NCBI GenBank assembly: GCA_034430555.1
Contig: DAOUEM010000417.1
Location: 1-17,358, forward strand
DNA length: 17,358 nucleotides
Source of the DNA: DAOTXK01 sp034430555
Lineage (GTDB): Bacteria; Chloroflexota; Anaerolineae; Aggregatilineales; Ch27
Reading direction: 5' to 3'
Part shown: in pieces, positions 1-7,482 of the stretch
Numbering within the stretch: position 1 is the first letter of the stretch
Layout of the letters: every line of letters starts with the position of its first letter
Program-made: the position numbers and the translations under genes
The notes under the pieces: generated by a model
The model's database searches: none
Told to the model about the DNA's origin: nothing
The model's input: the letters and a program-made list of their open reading frames with translations, nothing else

Positions 1-561
1 CGAATAGGGCATTTTAGGATGGGAAACCTGTTGAACCGGTACCCAGCCACGAGTTACAAAACTCCTTCAAACACTACCAGCAAGCCATGTCGTGGTCACA
101 CATACTCATGGAATGCTGCCAACCACTAAGAATATCCTATTACTAACCGATGAGAATCGTCAAATGTCAGTATACCCTACAACTGAGTATCACAAATCAC
201 CCGGCAACATGTCAAGGGAAGGACACAGCATCATTACGGATTTGTTGATAGCCCCTATCCGGCCCCTAGCTCAATTTTACACCAGAATGCGCGATACAAG
301 TCTCCAAACTTCATGCGGCTGGTATTGGCACTCTGCACGATGATCACGTCCCGGGTTACCTGGCAGCGTCATCCCGGCTGCATCGCTCATTTATAACACA
401 GATTGCGGGTAAACCGGCACCGACAGACCAGCTAGCGCCTGGGCCAATCGTGATTGTGTTCCCCCCTGCGCCCCACCAGTTGCCCCCGGGTAAAATCCCG
501 CCAACAGCAACCATCTGGCTGACCCCCATCCTAATCAAATTTAATAAGTATCACGAAACCG

Positions 562-573
562 TACAAATTTGTA
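562..573. promoter_or_regulatory. Perfect 12-bp palindrome, possible operator
   Basis: TACAAATTTGTA is a perfect dyad in AT-rich DNA about 150 bp upstream of the first gene of the diterpene run. GTAC occurs at its left edge and again at 579-582. A dyad of this size upstream of an operon is compatible with a dimeric repressor site. No regulator gene is next to it, so the role is a guess. Confidence 0.25.
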
Positions 574-633
574 ACAATGTACTCTCAATAAATCGCGATT
601 TTATGATAAAGTTGATGTTGGAGAAGTGAAACT

Positions 634-653
634 ACCTCACGGGTTGCTGAGGT
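634..653 (+). promoter_or_regulatory. Leader hairpin upstream of the acyltransferase gene
   Basis: ACCTCA and TGAGGT form a perfect 6-bp stem around an 8-nt loop, followed by TTT. An overlapping alternative stem, TTGCT (644-648) with AGCAA (656-660), cannot form at the same time. Mutually exclusive stems in a leader can mean attenuation, but both stems are short and this may be chance. Confidence 0.2.
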
Positions 654-723
654 TTAGCAATCACCAGACCCAGGCGGATGAATCGACCTCCCAGCCTGGA
701 GGGGCTGCAAGCGAGACTACTCC

Positions 724-1767
724 ATGACCGTCGGCTTTGATATCCAGGTGGCACATACCGTAGACGACATCGGACAACAGCAATGGGACTGCCTGACCGG
801 TAACCGTCGCTTTGCCAGTTACCGCTGGTACCGCTTCGCGGAAACCGTCATGACGAATGACCAACCGGTTTACATTGTGCTGTTACAGGAAAAAAGGCCG
901 GTCGCGAGCAGTACCTTCTGGCTAAAGCGGCAGGAAACGCTGCCGATAACCTCGCCGCTGGCCAGCAGCCTGCTGCAAAGATTTATCCGGCGCTGGCCGC
1001 TGCTCATTTGTCGATCGCCCTTAGCCAGCACCAACGGCCTGATTCTTCCGCCAAAACCCTGGCGTGATGCGGCATTGGCGACGATGGCGGCGGCGGCCTG
1101 TGACATCGGCCGGCAGCATCGCGCTTCGTTCGTATTGTATGACTACGTGGAGGGCGGCGACCTCGGTCTGGCGGGATGGCCGAGTACCTACTCATCAGTC
1201 AAGATACCCAATCCTGGCACGTTGCTTGATGTCAACCGGCCTGATTTCGCAAGTTATCTGGCGGAACTCAGCGGCAGTGCCAGGAAGGACTATCGCCGAC
1301 ATCGTAACCGGGCCGCCGACCAGGGAATCACCGTCACAGCGAATGGCCACATCACCGCCATAGATGAAGCCCTGAATCTGATCCGCAACGTCGAGCACCA
1401 TCACGGCACGCCCCCGAATCCCTATGCGCGAGGGGTGCTTGAGCATGCGCACCTGGTGGACCACATCTGGCTGACGGCACATATTAACAAGCGGCTGGTC
1501 GGGTGCGGTCTCCTGTTGAGAGATAACGATGCTTTGCTACTGGCATTGCTGGGCCTGGATTACCAGGAACGATACGTGTATTTCCAGCTGGTATACGCGG
1601 CGATTCGGCAGGCCATCGAATCGGACTGCCGGGTGCTGCGCGGTGGGGGCGGCGCCTACGAAACCAAAAAGCGCCTGGGCTTTCAACTGGAAAATCAGAA
1701 TCACATTATGCTGAGCACCCATAACCCGATCTTGCGCCAGATCATACGATGGGTGCCGACCGGCTAG
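724..1767 (+). CDS. FemAB/BioF2-like GNAT-fold acyltransferase
   Basis: This 347-residue soluble protein has no signal peptide or membrane segment. The N-terminal part (W and SYRWYR near residues 20-38) and the C-terminal part resemble the acetyltransferase-6 (BioF2-like, FemAB-related) family. Typical features are the SGSARKDYRRHRNRA segment near 182-196, the long helix around the HHHGTPP turn, and the RGGGGAYETKKRLGF segment near 310-324, which matches the family's closing G-x-Y-x-x-K motif. Such enzymes move an acyl or aminoacyl group from CoA or tRNA onto an amine or hydroxyl. The start is fixed by an in-frame stop at 679 with no other start codon before ATG 724; the GGAGGGG at 699-704 is rather far upstream. 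The gene precedes three diterpene-related genes on the same strand with an 80-nt gap, so it may acylate the terpenoid product. That role is inferred; the substrate is unknown. Confidence 0.7.
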   Translation: MTVGFDIQVAHTVDDIGQQQWDCLTGNRRFASYRWYRFAETVMTNDQPVYIVLLQEKRPVASSTFWLKRQETLPITSPLASSLLQRFIRRWPLLICRSPLASTNGLILPPKPWRDAALATMAAAACDIGRQHRASFVLYDYVEGGDLGLAGWPSTYSSVKIPNPGTLLDVNRPDFASYLAELSGSARKDYRRHRNRAADQGITVTANGHITAIDEALNLIRNVEHHHGTPPNPYARGVLEHAHLVDHIWLTAHINKRLVGCGLLLRDNDALLLALLGLDYQERYVYFQLVYAAIRQAIESDCRVLRGGGGAYETKKRLGFQLENQNHIMLSTHNPILRQIIRWVPTG

Positions 1768-1847
1768 CCGCAGCCAATCTGGTCCTGGCAGGCACACGAC
1801 AGTTCGCACCCTGCGCGGTATTGAGGATTTCTACAGGATAAACTTCA

Positions 1848-2444
1848 ATGCTTACGGGTATTCCCCAGTCGGTGGTGACGCTGACGATGCTGATCATCTT
1901 TTATGCGGTCGATTTCCGGCTGATAGCCCGCTACGATCATCGTCGTCAGGCGGCTGGCAGCGGCAGGAGCTGGGATTACACGCTGCTAATTGGAGCATTC
2001 GTGCTTTTTATGGCCCTGCAACCGGCACTGCTGCCGTGGGCCGGGTTGCAGATCACCACCGGATGGGGACTGGCGGTACAGGGCATCGGCCTGGTGTTAC
2101 TGTTGGGGGCGATCGTGCTGCATATCTGGGCCAGGCTTCACCTGCGACAGTTTTATGCGGAGCGAGTCGAGATCCAACCTGGGCATGAACTGGTGGATAC
2201 AGGGCCCTACGCACACATTCGCCACCCCGTGTTTACGTCCTTTTTTGGCCTGGCAACCGGTCTGGTCCTTATAAACCCTGCCCTGCCCACCGTGCTGTTT
2301 GCCGCCTATACCTGGTGGGATTTTTCGCGAGCGGCCAGGGCGGAGGAGGTTTTGCTCGCCACAAACCTGCCGGGATATGCGGACTACATGGCTCGCACCG
2401 GGCGCTTTTTACCGCCGCTGCTTCACCCACGAAAAGACAGGTGA
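1848..2444 (+). CDS. ICMT/PEMT-type integral membrane methyltransferase
   Basis: This 198-residue protein has hydrophobic segments at about 5-24, 43-63, 72-94 and 128-150. Its C-terminal half carries the signature of isoprenylcysteine carboxyl methyltransferase-like enzymes: GPYAHIRHPVF, with R125-H126-P127, then the AEEVLL, YADYMAR and RFLPPL elements that bind S-adenosylmethionine at the membrane face. Family members methylate lipophilic or prenylated substrates. ACAGGA about 9 nt before ATG 1848 is the ribosome binding site. The stop codon is 4 nt before the start of the Rv3378c-like gene, so the two are almost certainly co-transcribed. In Herpetosiphon, as I recall, a methyltransferase next to the homologous cyclase pair makes O-methylkolavelool, which suggests this enzyme methylates a diterpene product. 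I do not know that the two methyltransferases belong to the same family. Confidence 0.85.
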   Translation: MLTGIPQSVVTLTMLIIFYAVDFRLIARYDHRRQAAGSGRSWDYTLLIGAFVLFMALQPALLPWAGLQITTGWGLAVQGIGLVLLLGAIVLHIWARLHLRQFYAERVEIQPGHELVDTGPYAHIRHPVFTSFFGLATGLVLINPALPTVLFAAYTWWDFSRAARAEEVLLATNLPGYADYMARTGRFLPPLLHPRKDR

Positions 2445-2448
2445 TCGG

Positions 2449-3405
2449 ATGAGACTCGAGGAATTCCAGGCGATGTCGACGGCCGAAGTTGCCACGCTGG
2501 TCAGGCAAAAGGGGCCACAGGTGTGTGGCTTTCCTGTAAACGGCACCCGCCGCTGGTTCATGCTGGAACACCCGACCGCTGCCAGAGAAGACTTCGCCGC
2601 CCAGTACCTCACCCTTTCCGGCAAACGCCAGATCGAGCTGTACCAGCTGTTCTTCGACCACGGCATTCACACGCTGCTCTCGCCGATATTTGGCGCCGAA
2701 CTGCTGTCGCGGGGTGACGCGTACATACAGCTAATCGCGGCAGGACTGGCCGGCCTGGCCCAGTGGTCCAACTTCCTGGATTTTTACCAGACCTATGGTG
2801 TGCGCGTACGCTTTTATGGCGACTATCGTAAATACTTCATTGCTACACCTTACGCCTATTTGATAGACGTCTTCGAGGACATAACGGCGCTGACCGCCAG
2901 TAATGACCGGCATCTCCTGCTCTACGGGCTGTTCGCCCATGATCCCACCGAAACTATTGGCGAATTGGCCGTGCAGCATTACGTCGAACAGGGTATCATT
3001 CCCCACCGAAATACTCTGGTTACGCTATATTACGGGGAATACGTGCCGCCCGTCGACCTCTTCATCGGGTTTGATGCGCTGAGCGTTTTTGACATGCCAC
3101 TGCTGGCTGTGGGCGAGGAAGACCTGTATTTCACGGTCAGCCCCTCGTCCTACCTGGATACCCGCCAACTGCGCGATATCCTGTATGACCATCTGTACAC
3201 CCGTCGCGGCGGGGCCGGAGATTACACCGGCATGTCGGGCGAGGAATGGGCGCTGATGAAAGCCTTCTACCATCAGAACAAGGGCCGAACATTAGGGGTC
3301 GGCGCCATCCAGCCCCGCGGCGGCTACTGGTACCCTACCCCACAGGTGCAGCTACCGGAAAACTTCGCCGGCGGCGGGTCATCCACCCGGGAGAAGTCAT
3401 CTTGA
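2449..3405 (+). CDS. Rv3378c-like diterpenyl transferase / diterpene alcohol synthase
   Basis: This 318-residue protein matches the M. tuberculosis tuberculosinyl adenosine transferase Rv3378c (296 residues) along its length, judged from my recall of that sequence. Matching blocks are GPQV..FP.NGTRRWF (22-37), HGI.T..SPIF, FYGDYRKY (122-129), YYGEYVPPVDLFIGF (194-208), LYFTVSPSSY and LRDILYDHLY (about 241-250). The family has a cis-prenyltransferase fold. It removes diphosphate from a bicyclic diterpenyl diphosphate and adds water (tuberculosinol, kolavelool) or adenosine (1-tuberculosinyladenosine). Residue 31 is Asn, whereas the family motif I recall is DGTRR (Asp34 in Rv3378c). ATG 2449 is chosen because AGGTGA lies just upstream, the preceding gene ends at 2444, and the homology begins here; an in-frame ATG at 2299 would overlap the methyltransferase gene. 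The downstream cyclase overlaps by 4 nt. Confidence 0.9.
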   Translation: MRLEEFQAMSTAEVATLVRQKGPQVCGFPVNGTRRWFMLEHPTAAREDFAAQYLTLSGKRQIELYQLFFDHGIHTLLSPIFGAELLSRGDAYIQLIAAGLAGLAQWSNFLDFYQTYGVRVRFYGDYRKYFIATPYAYLIDVFEDITALTASNDRHLLLYGLFAHDPTETIGELAVQHYVEQGIIPHRNTLVTLYYGEYVPPVDLFIGFDALSVFDMPLLAVGEEDLYFTVSPSSYLDTRQLRDILYDHLYTRRGGAGDYTGMSGEEWALMKAFYHQNKGRTLGVGAIQPRGGYWYPTPQVQLPENFAGGGSSTREKSS

Positions 3406-4901
3406 CATATGCCGCACAAGCGCAAGAGCTGGTACAACGGCTCAATAATTGTCTTTATGCCAGTCCGTATGACATTGCCTGGATGGCTCAACTGCGGGCT
3501 GCCGATGGCCAGTCCCCTCGCTGGCCTGACTTACTGGACTGGCTACTGACCCATCAGTGGCCGGATGGCAGTTGGGGTGGCACCATCCCCTACTACCATG
3601 ATCGCATCTTGTGCACCCTGGCTTCGATCATTGCCCTGCGCGAGCACGACTCAAACGGCGTGTGCGAAGCAGCCATCCAGCGAGGCACGCAGTATATCTG
3701 GCGGAATCTGCACCATTTACGGACGGATCTCGTCGAAGCCGCCGGCTTCGAGCTGCTGCTGCCCACGCTGCTCGCCAAAGCGCGTCAGATCAATATCGGC
3801 GTCCCCGAGCATTTCTGCGGCTACGGACGCATTCGCGATTCCAAGCTCCGGTTACTGCCGCTTGATATGCTCTATAAACCGGGCACAACCGTAGCCTTCT
3901 CGCTGGAATTCCTGGGCAGCGAAGGCGACCCCAACAAGCTGCCCGAATTCCAGGGACCGCAGGGCGCCATCGCCAATTCGCCGGCTACCACGGCTTACAT
4001 GGTGCTGCAATCTCCGGCTAACCAGAAAAAAGCGCTGGCGTACCTGGATCAACTGCCGTCATTGCCCAACGGAATCCCGCACTTTTACCCGTACCGCACC
4101 TTTGAGATCGCCTGGGTGCTGGAGCATCTCGCGTTTGGCAACATCCCGATAGCGGAAGTGGTGCCGCCCGCCATCTGGCAAGAACTACAATCGGCCGTGA
4201 CCGACCGCGGCGTCGCGTTTGATCCGGCGTTTGGCATCAAAGATGGCGATACGACGGCGGTGACCTTACACGTGCTGGCCCAAGGCGGTTATACCGTCAA
4301 CCCTGAAGTACTGCGCCTGTTCGAAAAACCCGGGACGCGCACCTTCTGGACATTTGAGTACGAGCGCAACGCCAGCATCGGCACCAATATCCACGCCCTG
4401 GAAGCCCTGTCCCTGCTGCCAGACTACCCGGATCGCGAGTTCGTATGGGAGCGAGTCCTGGCGACGCTGCTCGAACAACGCCTCTACGAATCGTTCTGGA
4501 TCGACAAGTGGCACATTTCACCCTATTATGCGACAGCCCACGTGCTGGCCGCGCTGATTAACATTGAGCAGTATAGTGTGATAGAACAGACCCATTCGGT
4601 AGACTGGCTGCTTCATACCCAACATGCCGATGGCACCTGGGGGTATTACGGCGGAGGCACCGTCGAAGAAACCGCCTATGCGCTGCTGGCGCTACTACAC
4701 TACCATGATCGAATCGACCGACTGGATGCCGACATCTTCAAGCGCGGCATTACGCATCTGTATCAGGCCTATGAGACCAATCCGAGATACCCGGAATTGT
4801 GGATAGCCAAAACGTTATACACGCCAGAAGGTGTCGTCAAGGCGCTCATTCTGGCCGTGCTGGCTCTATACGAACAGGTATTGGGGCAGCAGCCGGCATA
4901 A
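3402..4901 (+). CDS. Class II diterpene cyclase, Rv3377c/Haur_2145-like
   Basis: This 499-residue protein is close in length to Rv3377c (501), the halimadienyl diphosphate synthase of M. tuberculosis, and shares its landmarks by recall: YDIAW (23-27), a QW-type repeat Q52-W-P-D-G-S-W-G59, the acid motif D281-G-D-T-T285 (the DxDTT variant of the class II DxDD motif), DKWHxSxYYxTAH from D368, a second QW-type repeat at 407-414, and LWIAKTLY near the C-terminus. I see no DDxxD motif, so it should protonate and cyclise GGPP while keeping the diphosphate. The start is TTG 3402: its TTGA overlaps the stop of the upstream gene, GGGAGA lies about 8 nt before it, and later ATGs would remove YDIAW. The product ring system (halimane or clerodane) cannot be told from sequence alone. 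GGPP must come from elsewhere in the genome. Confidence 0.92.
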   Translation: MTYAAQAQELVQRLNNCLYASPYDIAWMAQLRAADGQSPRWPDLLDWLLTHQWPDGSWGGTIPYYHDRILCTLASIIALREHDSNGVCEAAIQRGTQYIWRNLHHLRTDLVEAAGFELLLPTLLAKARQINIGVPEHFCGYGRIRDSKLRLLPLDMLYKPGTTVAFSLEFLGSEGDPNKLPEFQGPQGAIANSPATTAYMVLQSPANQKKALAYLDQLPSLPNGIPHFYPYRTFEIAWVLEHLAFGNIPIAEVVPPAIWQELQSAVTDRGVAFDPAFGIKDGDTTAVTLHVLAQGGYTVNPEVLRLFEKPGTRTFWTFEYERNASIGTNIHALEALSLLPDYPDREFVWERVLATLLEQRLYESFWIDKWHISPYYATAHVLAALINIEQYSVIEQTHSVDWLLHTQHADGTWGYYGGGTVEETAYALLALLHYHDRIDRLDADIFKRGITHLYQAYETNPRYPELWIAKTLYTPEGVVKALILAVLALYEQVLGQQPA

Positions 4902-4933
4902 CTCTATGGCCATGAGTCCAGGAGATGAAGGCC

Positions 4934-6640
4934 ATGCGCACGGACACCAAAATCTTCAAGGTAAAGAGCATTATCAACCAACTGCTGGACGTTCCCCCTA
5001 CCGATCCGGATGATGCTCGCCGCCGGAAACTGCTCAACGTGCTGCTGCTGGGGGTCGGGATTTTATCGCTGCTGCTGTTCCTCGGTACGCTTGCAGTGTC
5101 GGCCACTGCCCCTGATCCGGAAGAAATCTTCATCCTGATTGTAGGCAGCCTGGTGATGCTGGCTGGCGTGGCCATCATCCTGGCGATCAACCATTATAGA
5201 TCGGGCGGGTTAGCGGCCTGGCTGTTCCTGGCACTGCTGCTGGCGATAACGGCTTTTTCCGATCAACCGGCGCAGGTCGCCGATGGCCGCAGCCTGTTCA
5301 TTTTTGCCCTGCCCATCCTGATGGCCAGCGTGATCCTGCCGCCCTATGCCAGCTTCATCACGGCCGGAATCAGCAGCATCATTGTCGCTCTGCTGGGATT
5401 CAGCATCGATCTCCCCCCCAACATACCGGCAATCGTCGGCTTTCTGGTGCTGGCGTTGATTTCGTGGTTGGCGGCGCGCAGCCTGGAAACCACGCTGCAA
5501 AACTTGAGAACGATTAACCGGGAACTTGACCAGCGCGTGGCAGAACGCACCGATGACCTGAGTAAGGCGCTGACCCACGTGCAAGCCGAATCCAGTAAAA
5601 ACCAGGCCATCCTGGAAAGCATCGCCGACGGGGTGATCGTCTTTGATAATAACCGGACCGCGATCGTGAGCAATCCCTCGATCTCCCTGCTGCTGAGCCT
5701 GCCCACCCAAGACATCATCGGGCGCTCCATCAACGAACTGGTGAAAGAAAATGACTTGGTTGCAGAACATGCATCCATCATCGACTACACCGACCGGGGA
5801 GACACAACCGAAGGCAGCATCAAACTTGAATGGGGTAAAAAGACCCTGTCGGTCAGCCTGGCCCCGGTGCGCAGCGCCATAGGCGAGACTACTGGCACCG
5901 TGGCGGTGTTCCGGGATTTTACGCGAGAAGCTGAGTTGGACCGTATGAAAAGCGCCTTCGTCTCGATGGCGTCCCACGAATTGCGCACGCCGCTCAATGC
6001 CATCCTGGGGTATTCCGACATGCTCAAGGAGAATGTATACGGTCCATTGCAACCCGAACAGCGAGAGACGATGGACCGCGTCATGGCGAACACCAAACGC
6101 ATGCTGGGCCTGGTCAACAACCTGCTGGATCAAGCCCAGATCGAATCGGGCAAACTGGTCCTAGAAATCGCCTCGTTCTCGCCCGGTGATCTGCTGAAAG
6201 AAGTGCAAACCGCGGTAGGCGTGCTGGCAGAAGCCAAACAGCTTACCTTCGAGACGAACGTCGAAGCCGACGTCCCGGCAACCGTGTCCGGCGACGCGCG
6301 CCGCCTCAACCAGATTCTGATCAACCTGGTTGGTAATGCCGTAAAATTCACGGAAGAAGGAGCCGTGCGTGTGCGCGCCTTCAGGTATGATGACACACAC
6401 TGGGCGCTGTCCGTCAGCGATACCGGCCCTGGCATTCCTGACGAAGCCCAGAAGTTCATCTTTGAGCCTTTCCGCCAGGTCGATGACCCGATTACCCGCA
6501 GACATACCGGCTCTGGGCTGGGATTATCAATCGTCGAGCAGCTCACCACGTTGATGGGAGGAAAGATCGAGGTCGCCAGTGAAATTGGCGCAGGCAGCAC
6601 CTTTAGTGTTATCCTCCCATTAAGTCACCCACAGGAGTAG
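4934..6640 (+). CDS. Membrane PAS-domain sensor histidine kinase
   Basis: This 568-residue protein has about six hydrophobic segments in residues 30-185, then a coiled-coil linker (190-220), a PAS domain (about 223-325, ILESIADGVIVFDNN), a HisKA dimerisation domain with phospho-acceptor H348 in SHELRTPLNAILGYS, and an HATPase domain with N468 (N box), D496 in DTGPGIPD (G1), and the GSGLGLSIV G2 box. It should autophosphorylate in response to a membrane or cytoplasmic cue and pass phosphate to a receiver, most likely the protein encoded 5 nt downstream. ATG 4934 is preferred over ATG 4925 because AGGAG (4920-4924) lies 9 nt before it and directly abuts the earlier ATG. The gap to the cyclase gene is only 32 nt with no visible terminator, so co-transcription with the diterpene genes is possible. 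Confidence 0.93.
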   Translation: MRTDTKIFKVKSIINQLLDVPPTDPDDARRRKLLNVLLLGVGILSLLLFLGTLAVSATAPDPEEIFILIVGSLVMLAGVAIILAINHYRSGGLAAWLFLALLLAITAFSDQPAQVADGRSLFIFALPILMASVILPPYASFITAGISSIIVALLGFSIDLPPNIPAIVGFLVLALISWLAARSLETTLQNLRTINRELDQRVAERTDDLSKALTHVQAESSKNQAILESIADGVIVFDNNRTAIVSNPSISLLLSLPTQDIIGRSINELVKENDLVAEHASIIDYTDRGDTTEGSIKLEWGKKTLSVSLAPVRSAIGETTGTVAVFRDFTREAELDRMKSAFVSMASHELRTPLNAILGYSDMLKENVYGPLQPEQRETMDRVMANTKRMLGLVNNLLDQAQIESGKLVLEIASFSPGDLLKEVQTAVGVLAEAKQLTFETNVEADVPATVSGDARRLNQILINLVGNAVKFTEEGAVRVRAFRYDDTHWALSVSDTGPGIPDEAQKFIFEPFRQVDDPITRRHTGSGLGLSIVEQLTTLMGGKIEVASEIGAGSTFSVILPLSHPQE

Positions 6641-6645
6641 CTGTC

Positions 6646-7023
6646 ATGCCACGACTCGCATTCATCATCGAAGATGACCCGGACGCTGCGATTATATTTT
6701 CCAAAGCCATCGGCGCAATCGGGTTTGAGACGGAGATCATCCGGTCGGGCGACAAGGCCATACAGCGCCTGGCCGAAGCCGAGCCCGGCCTGGTGCTGCT
6801 GGATTTGCATCTGCCCAATGTGGCCGGCACCGACATCTTGCAGCAGATCCGCGACGATGCGCGCTTAAAAGACATCCGCGTCATCATCGTGACCGCCGAC
6901 CCGCGCCTGGCCAACACCTGTGAAGACCAGGCCGACCTGGTGCTGGTGAAGCCGGTGAGCTTCAGCCAGGTGAGGGACCTAGTTGCACGCTTCAGCACCG
7001 GCATCGCCGAAAGCAAGACGTGA
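6646..7023 (+). CDS. Single-domain response regulator (receiver only)
   Basis: This 125-residue CheY-like receiver has the acidic pair D10-D11, phospho-acceptor D53 in LLDLHLPN, T83 in IIVTAD and K102 in VLVKPVS. There is no DNA-binding or enzymatic output domain. It must act by protein contact, as a phosphate carrier, or by feedback on the kinase. Its ribosome binding site AGGAG (6633-6637) runs into the kinase stop codon, so the two genes are translationally linked and form a cognate pair. Confidence 0.93.
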   Translation: MPRLAFIIEDDPDAAIIFSKAIGAIGFETEIIRSGDKAIQRLAEAEPGLVLLDLHLPNVAGTDILQQIRDDARLKDIRVIIVTADPRLANTCEDQADLVLVKPVSFSQVRDLVARFSTGIAESKT

Positions 7024-7095
7024 ACGCGGAGCTGAGCGCCACGTATCCGGGTGGCTGCTTACAAGTCGGCCACCTGTGGTATGAGGAGCAGAACC

Positions 7096-7473
7096 ATGCC
7101 CAGGCACATTCGAATCACCAGCGGCAGCATCACAGCCCAGGCCGTGCTGGACGACGGGCCGACGGCCCAGGCCGTGTGGGAGGGCCTACCCATCACCGGG
7201 CGGGCTAATACCTGGGGTGACGAGGTCTACTTTGAAATCCCGGTGCGGGCCGGCCTCGAACCGGATGCCCGGGCCGAAGTCAGTGTCGGCGAGCTGGGCT
7301 ACTGGCCGACCGGGCACGCCTTCTGCATCTTCTTTGGCCCGACCCCGGTCAGCACGGGAGCAGCGCCCGTCGCTGCCAGCCCGGTCAATATCCTGGGACG
7401 CATTACCGGCGACGCGGGCATGTTCAAAGCCGTTCGGAGCGGCGACGAAGTCCGCATCGAAGCGGCAGAATAG
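7096..7473 (+). CDS. Cyclophilin-like fold small protein (TM1367/DUF369 type)
   Basis: This 125-residue protein has the hallmarks of the cyclophilin-like Cyclophil_like family: DEVYFEIPV at 42-50 and ELGYWPTGHAFCIFFGPTP at 66-84, followed by a short C-terminal strand region (VNILGRITGD). Family members have a cyclophilin-type barrel but mostly lack demonstrated prolyl isomerase activity, and their function is unknown. ATG 7096 is chosen because GAGGAG (7083-7088) lies 7 nt upstream and the family match begins right after it; an earlier in-frame ATG at 7051 lacks this. It follows the response regulator by 72 nt and converges on hyuB with a 9-nt gap. Confidence 0.8.
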   Translation: MPRHIRITSGSITAQAVLDDGPTAQAVWEGLPITGRANTWGDEVYFEIPVRAGLEPDARAEVSVGELGYWPTGHAFCIFFGPTPVSTGAAPVAASPVNILGRITGDAGMFKAVRSGDEVRIEAAE

Positions 7474-7482
7474 ACTCCCGGC

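Larger units (their letters stand above)
1..723. other. AT-richer intergenic region, no convincing gene
   Basis: This stretch is visibly richer in A and T than the rest of the window. Its only open frames (92-343 plus, 356-538 minus) have no recognisable domain, no good ribosome binding site and poor codon use. I see no tRNA, insertion sequence end or long repeat. The right half (about 540-660) is the most structured part, with a palindrome, a TATGAT box at 602-607 without a good -35 partner, and a hairpin. It probably contains the promoter of the plus-strand genes starting at 724. It could also hold a decayed gene that I cannot recognise. Confidence 0.5.

Noticed and set aside
92..343. 83-codon plus-strand frame in the left intergenic region
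   Set aside because: No ribosome binding site, no domain, and composition unlike the real genes.
2455..2466. CTCGAG followed by GAATTC near the start of the Rv3378c-like gene, like a cloning junction
   Set aside because: The bases encode residues that fit the protein without any break in frame or homology, so they are natural restriction sites by chance.
3402..4901. Squalene-hopene cyclase as an alternative identity for the class II cyclase
   Set aside because: The length is near 500 rather than about 630 residues, the acid motif is DxDTT rather than DxDDT, only two QW-type repeats are evident, and the neighbour is Rv3378c-like.
5210..6133. 307-codon minus-strand frame opposite the histidine kinase gene
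   Set aside because: Shadow frame; H-box, N-box and G-boxes are in the plus frame.
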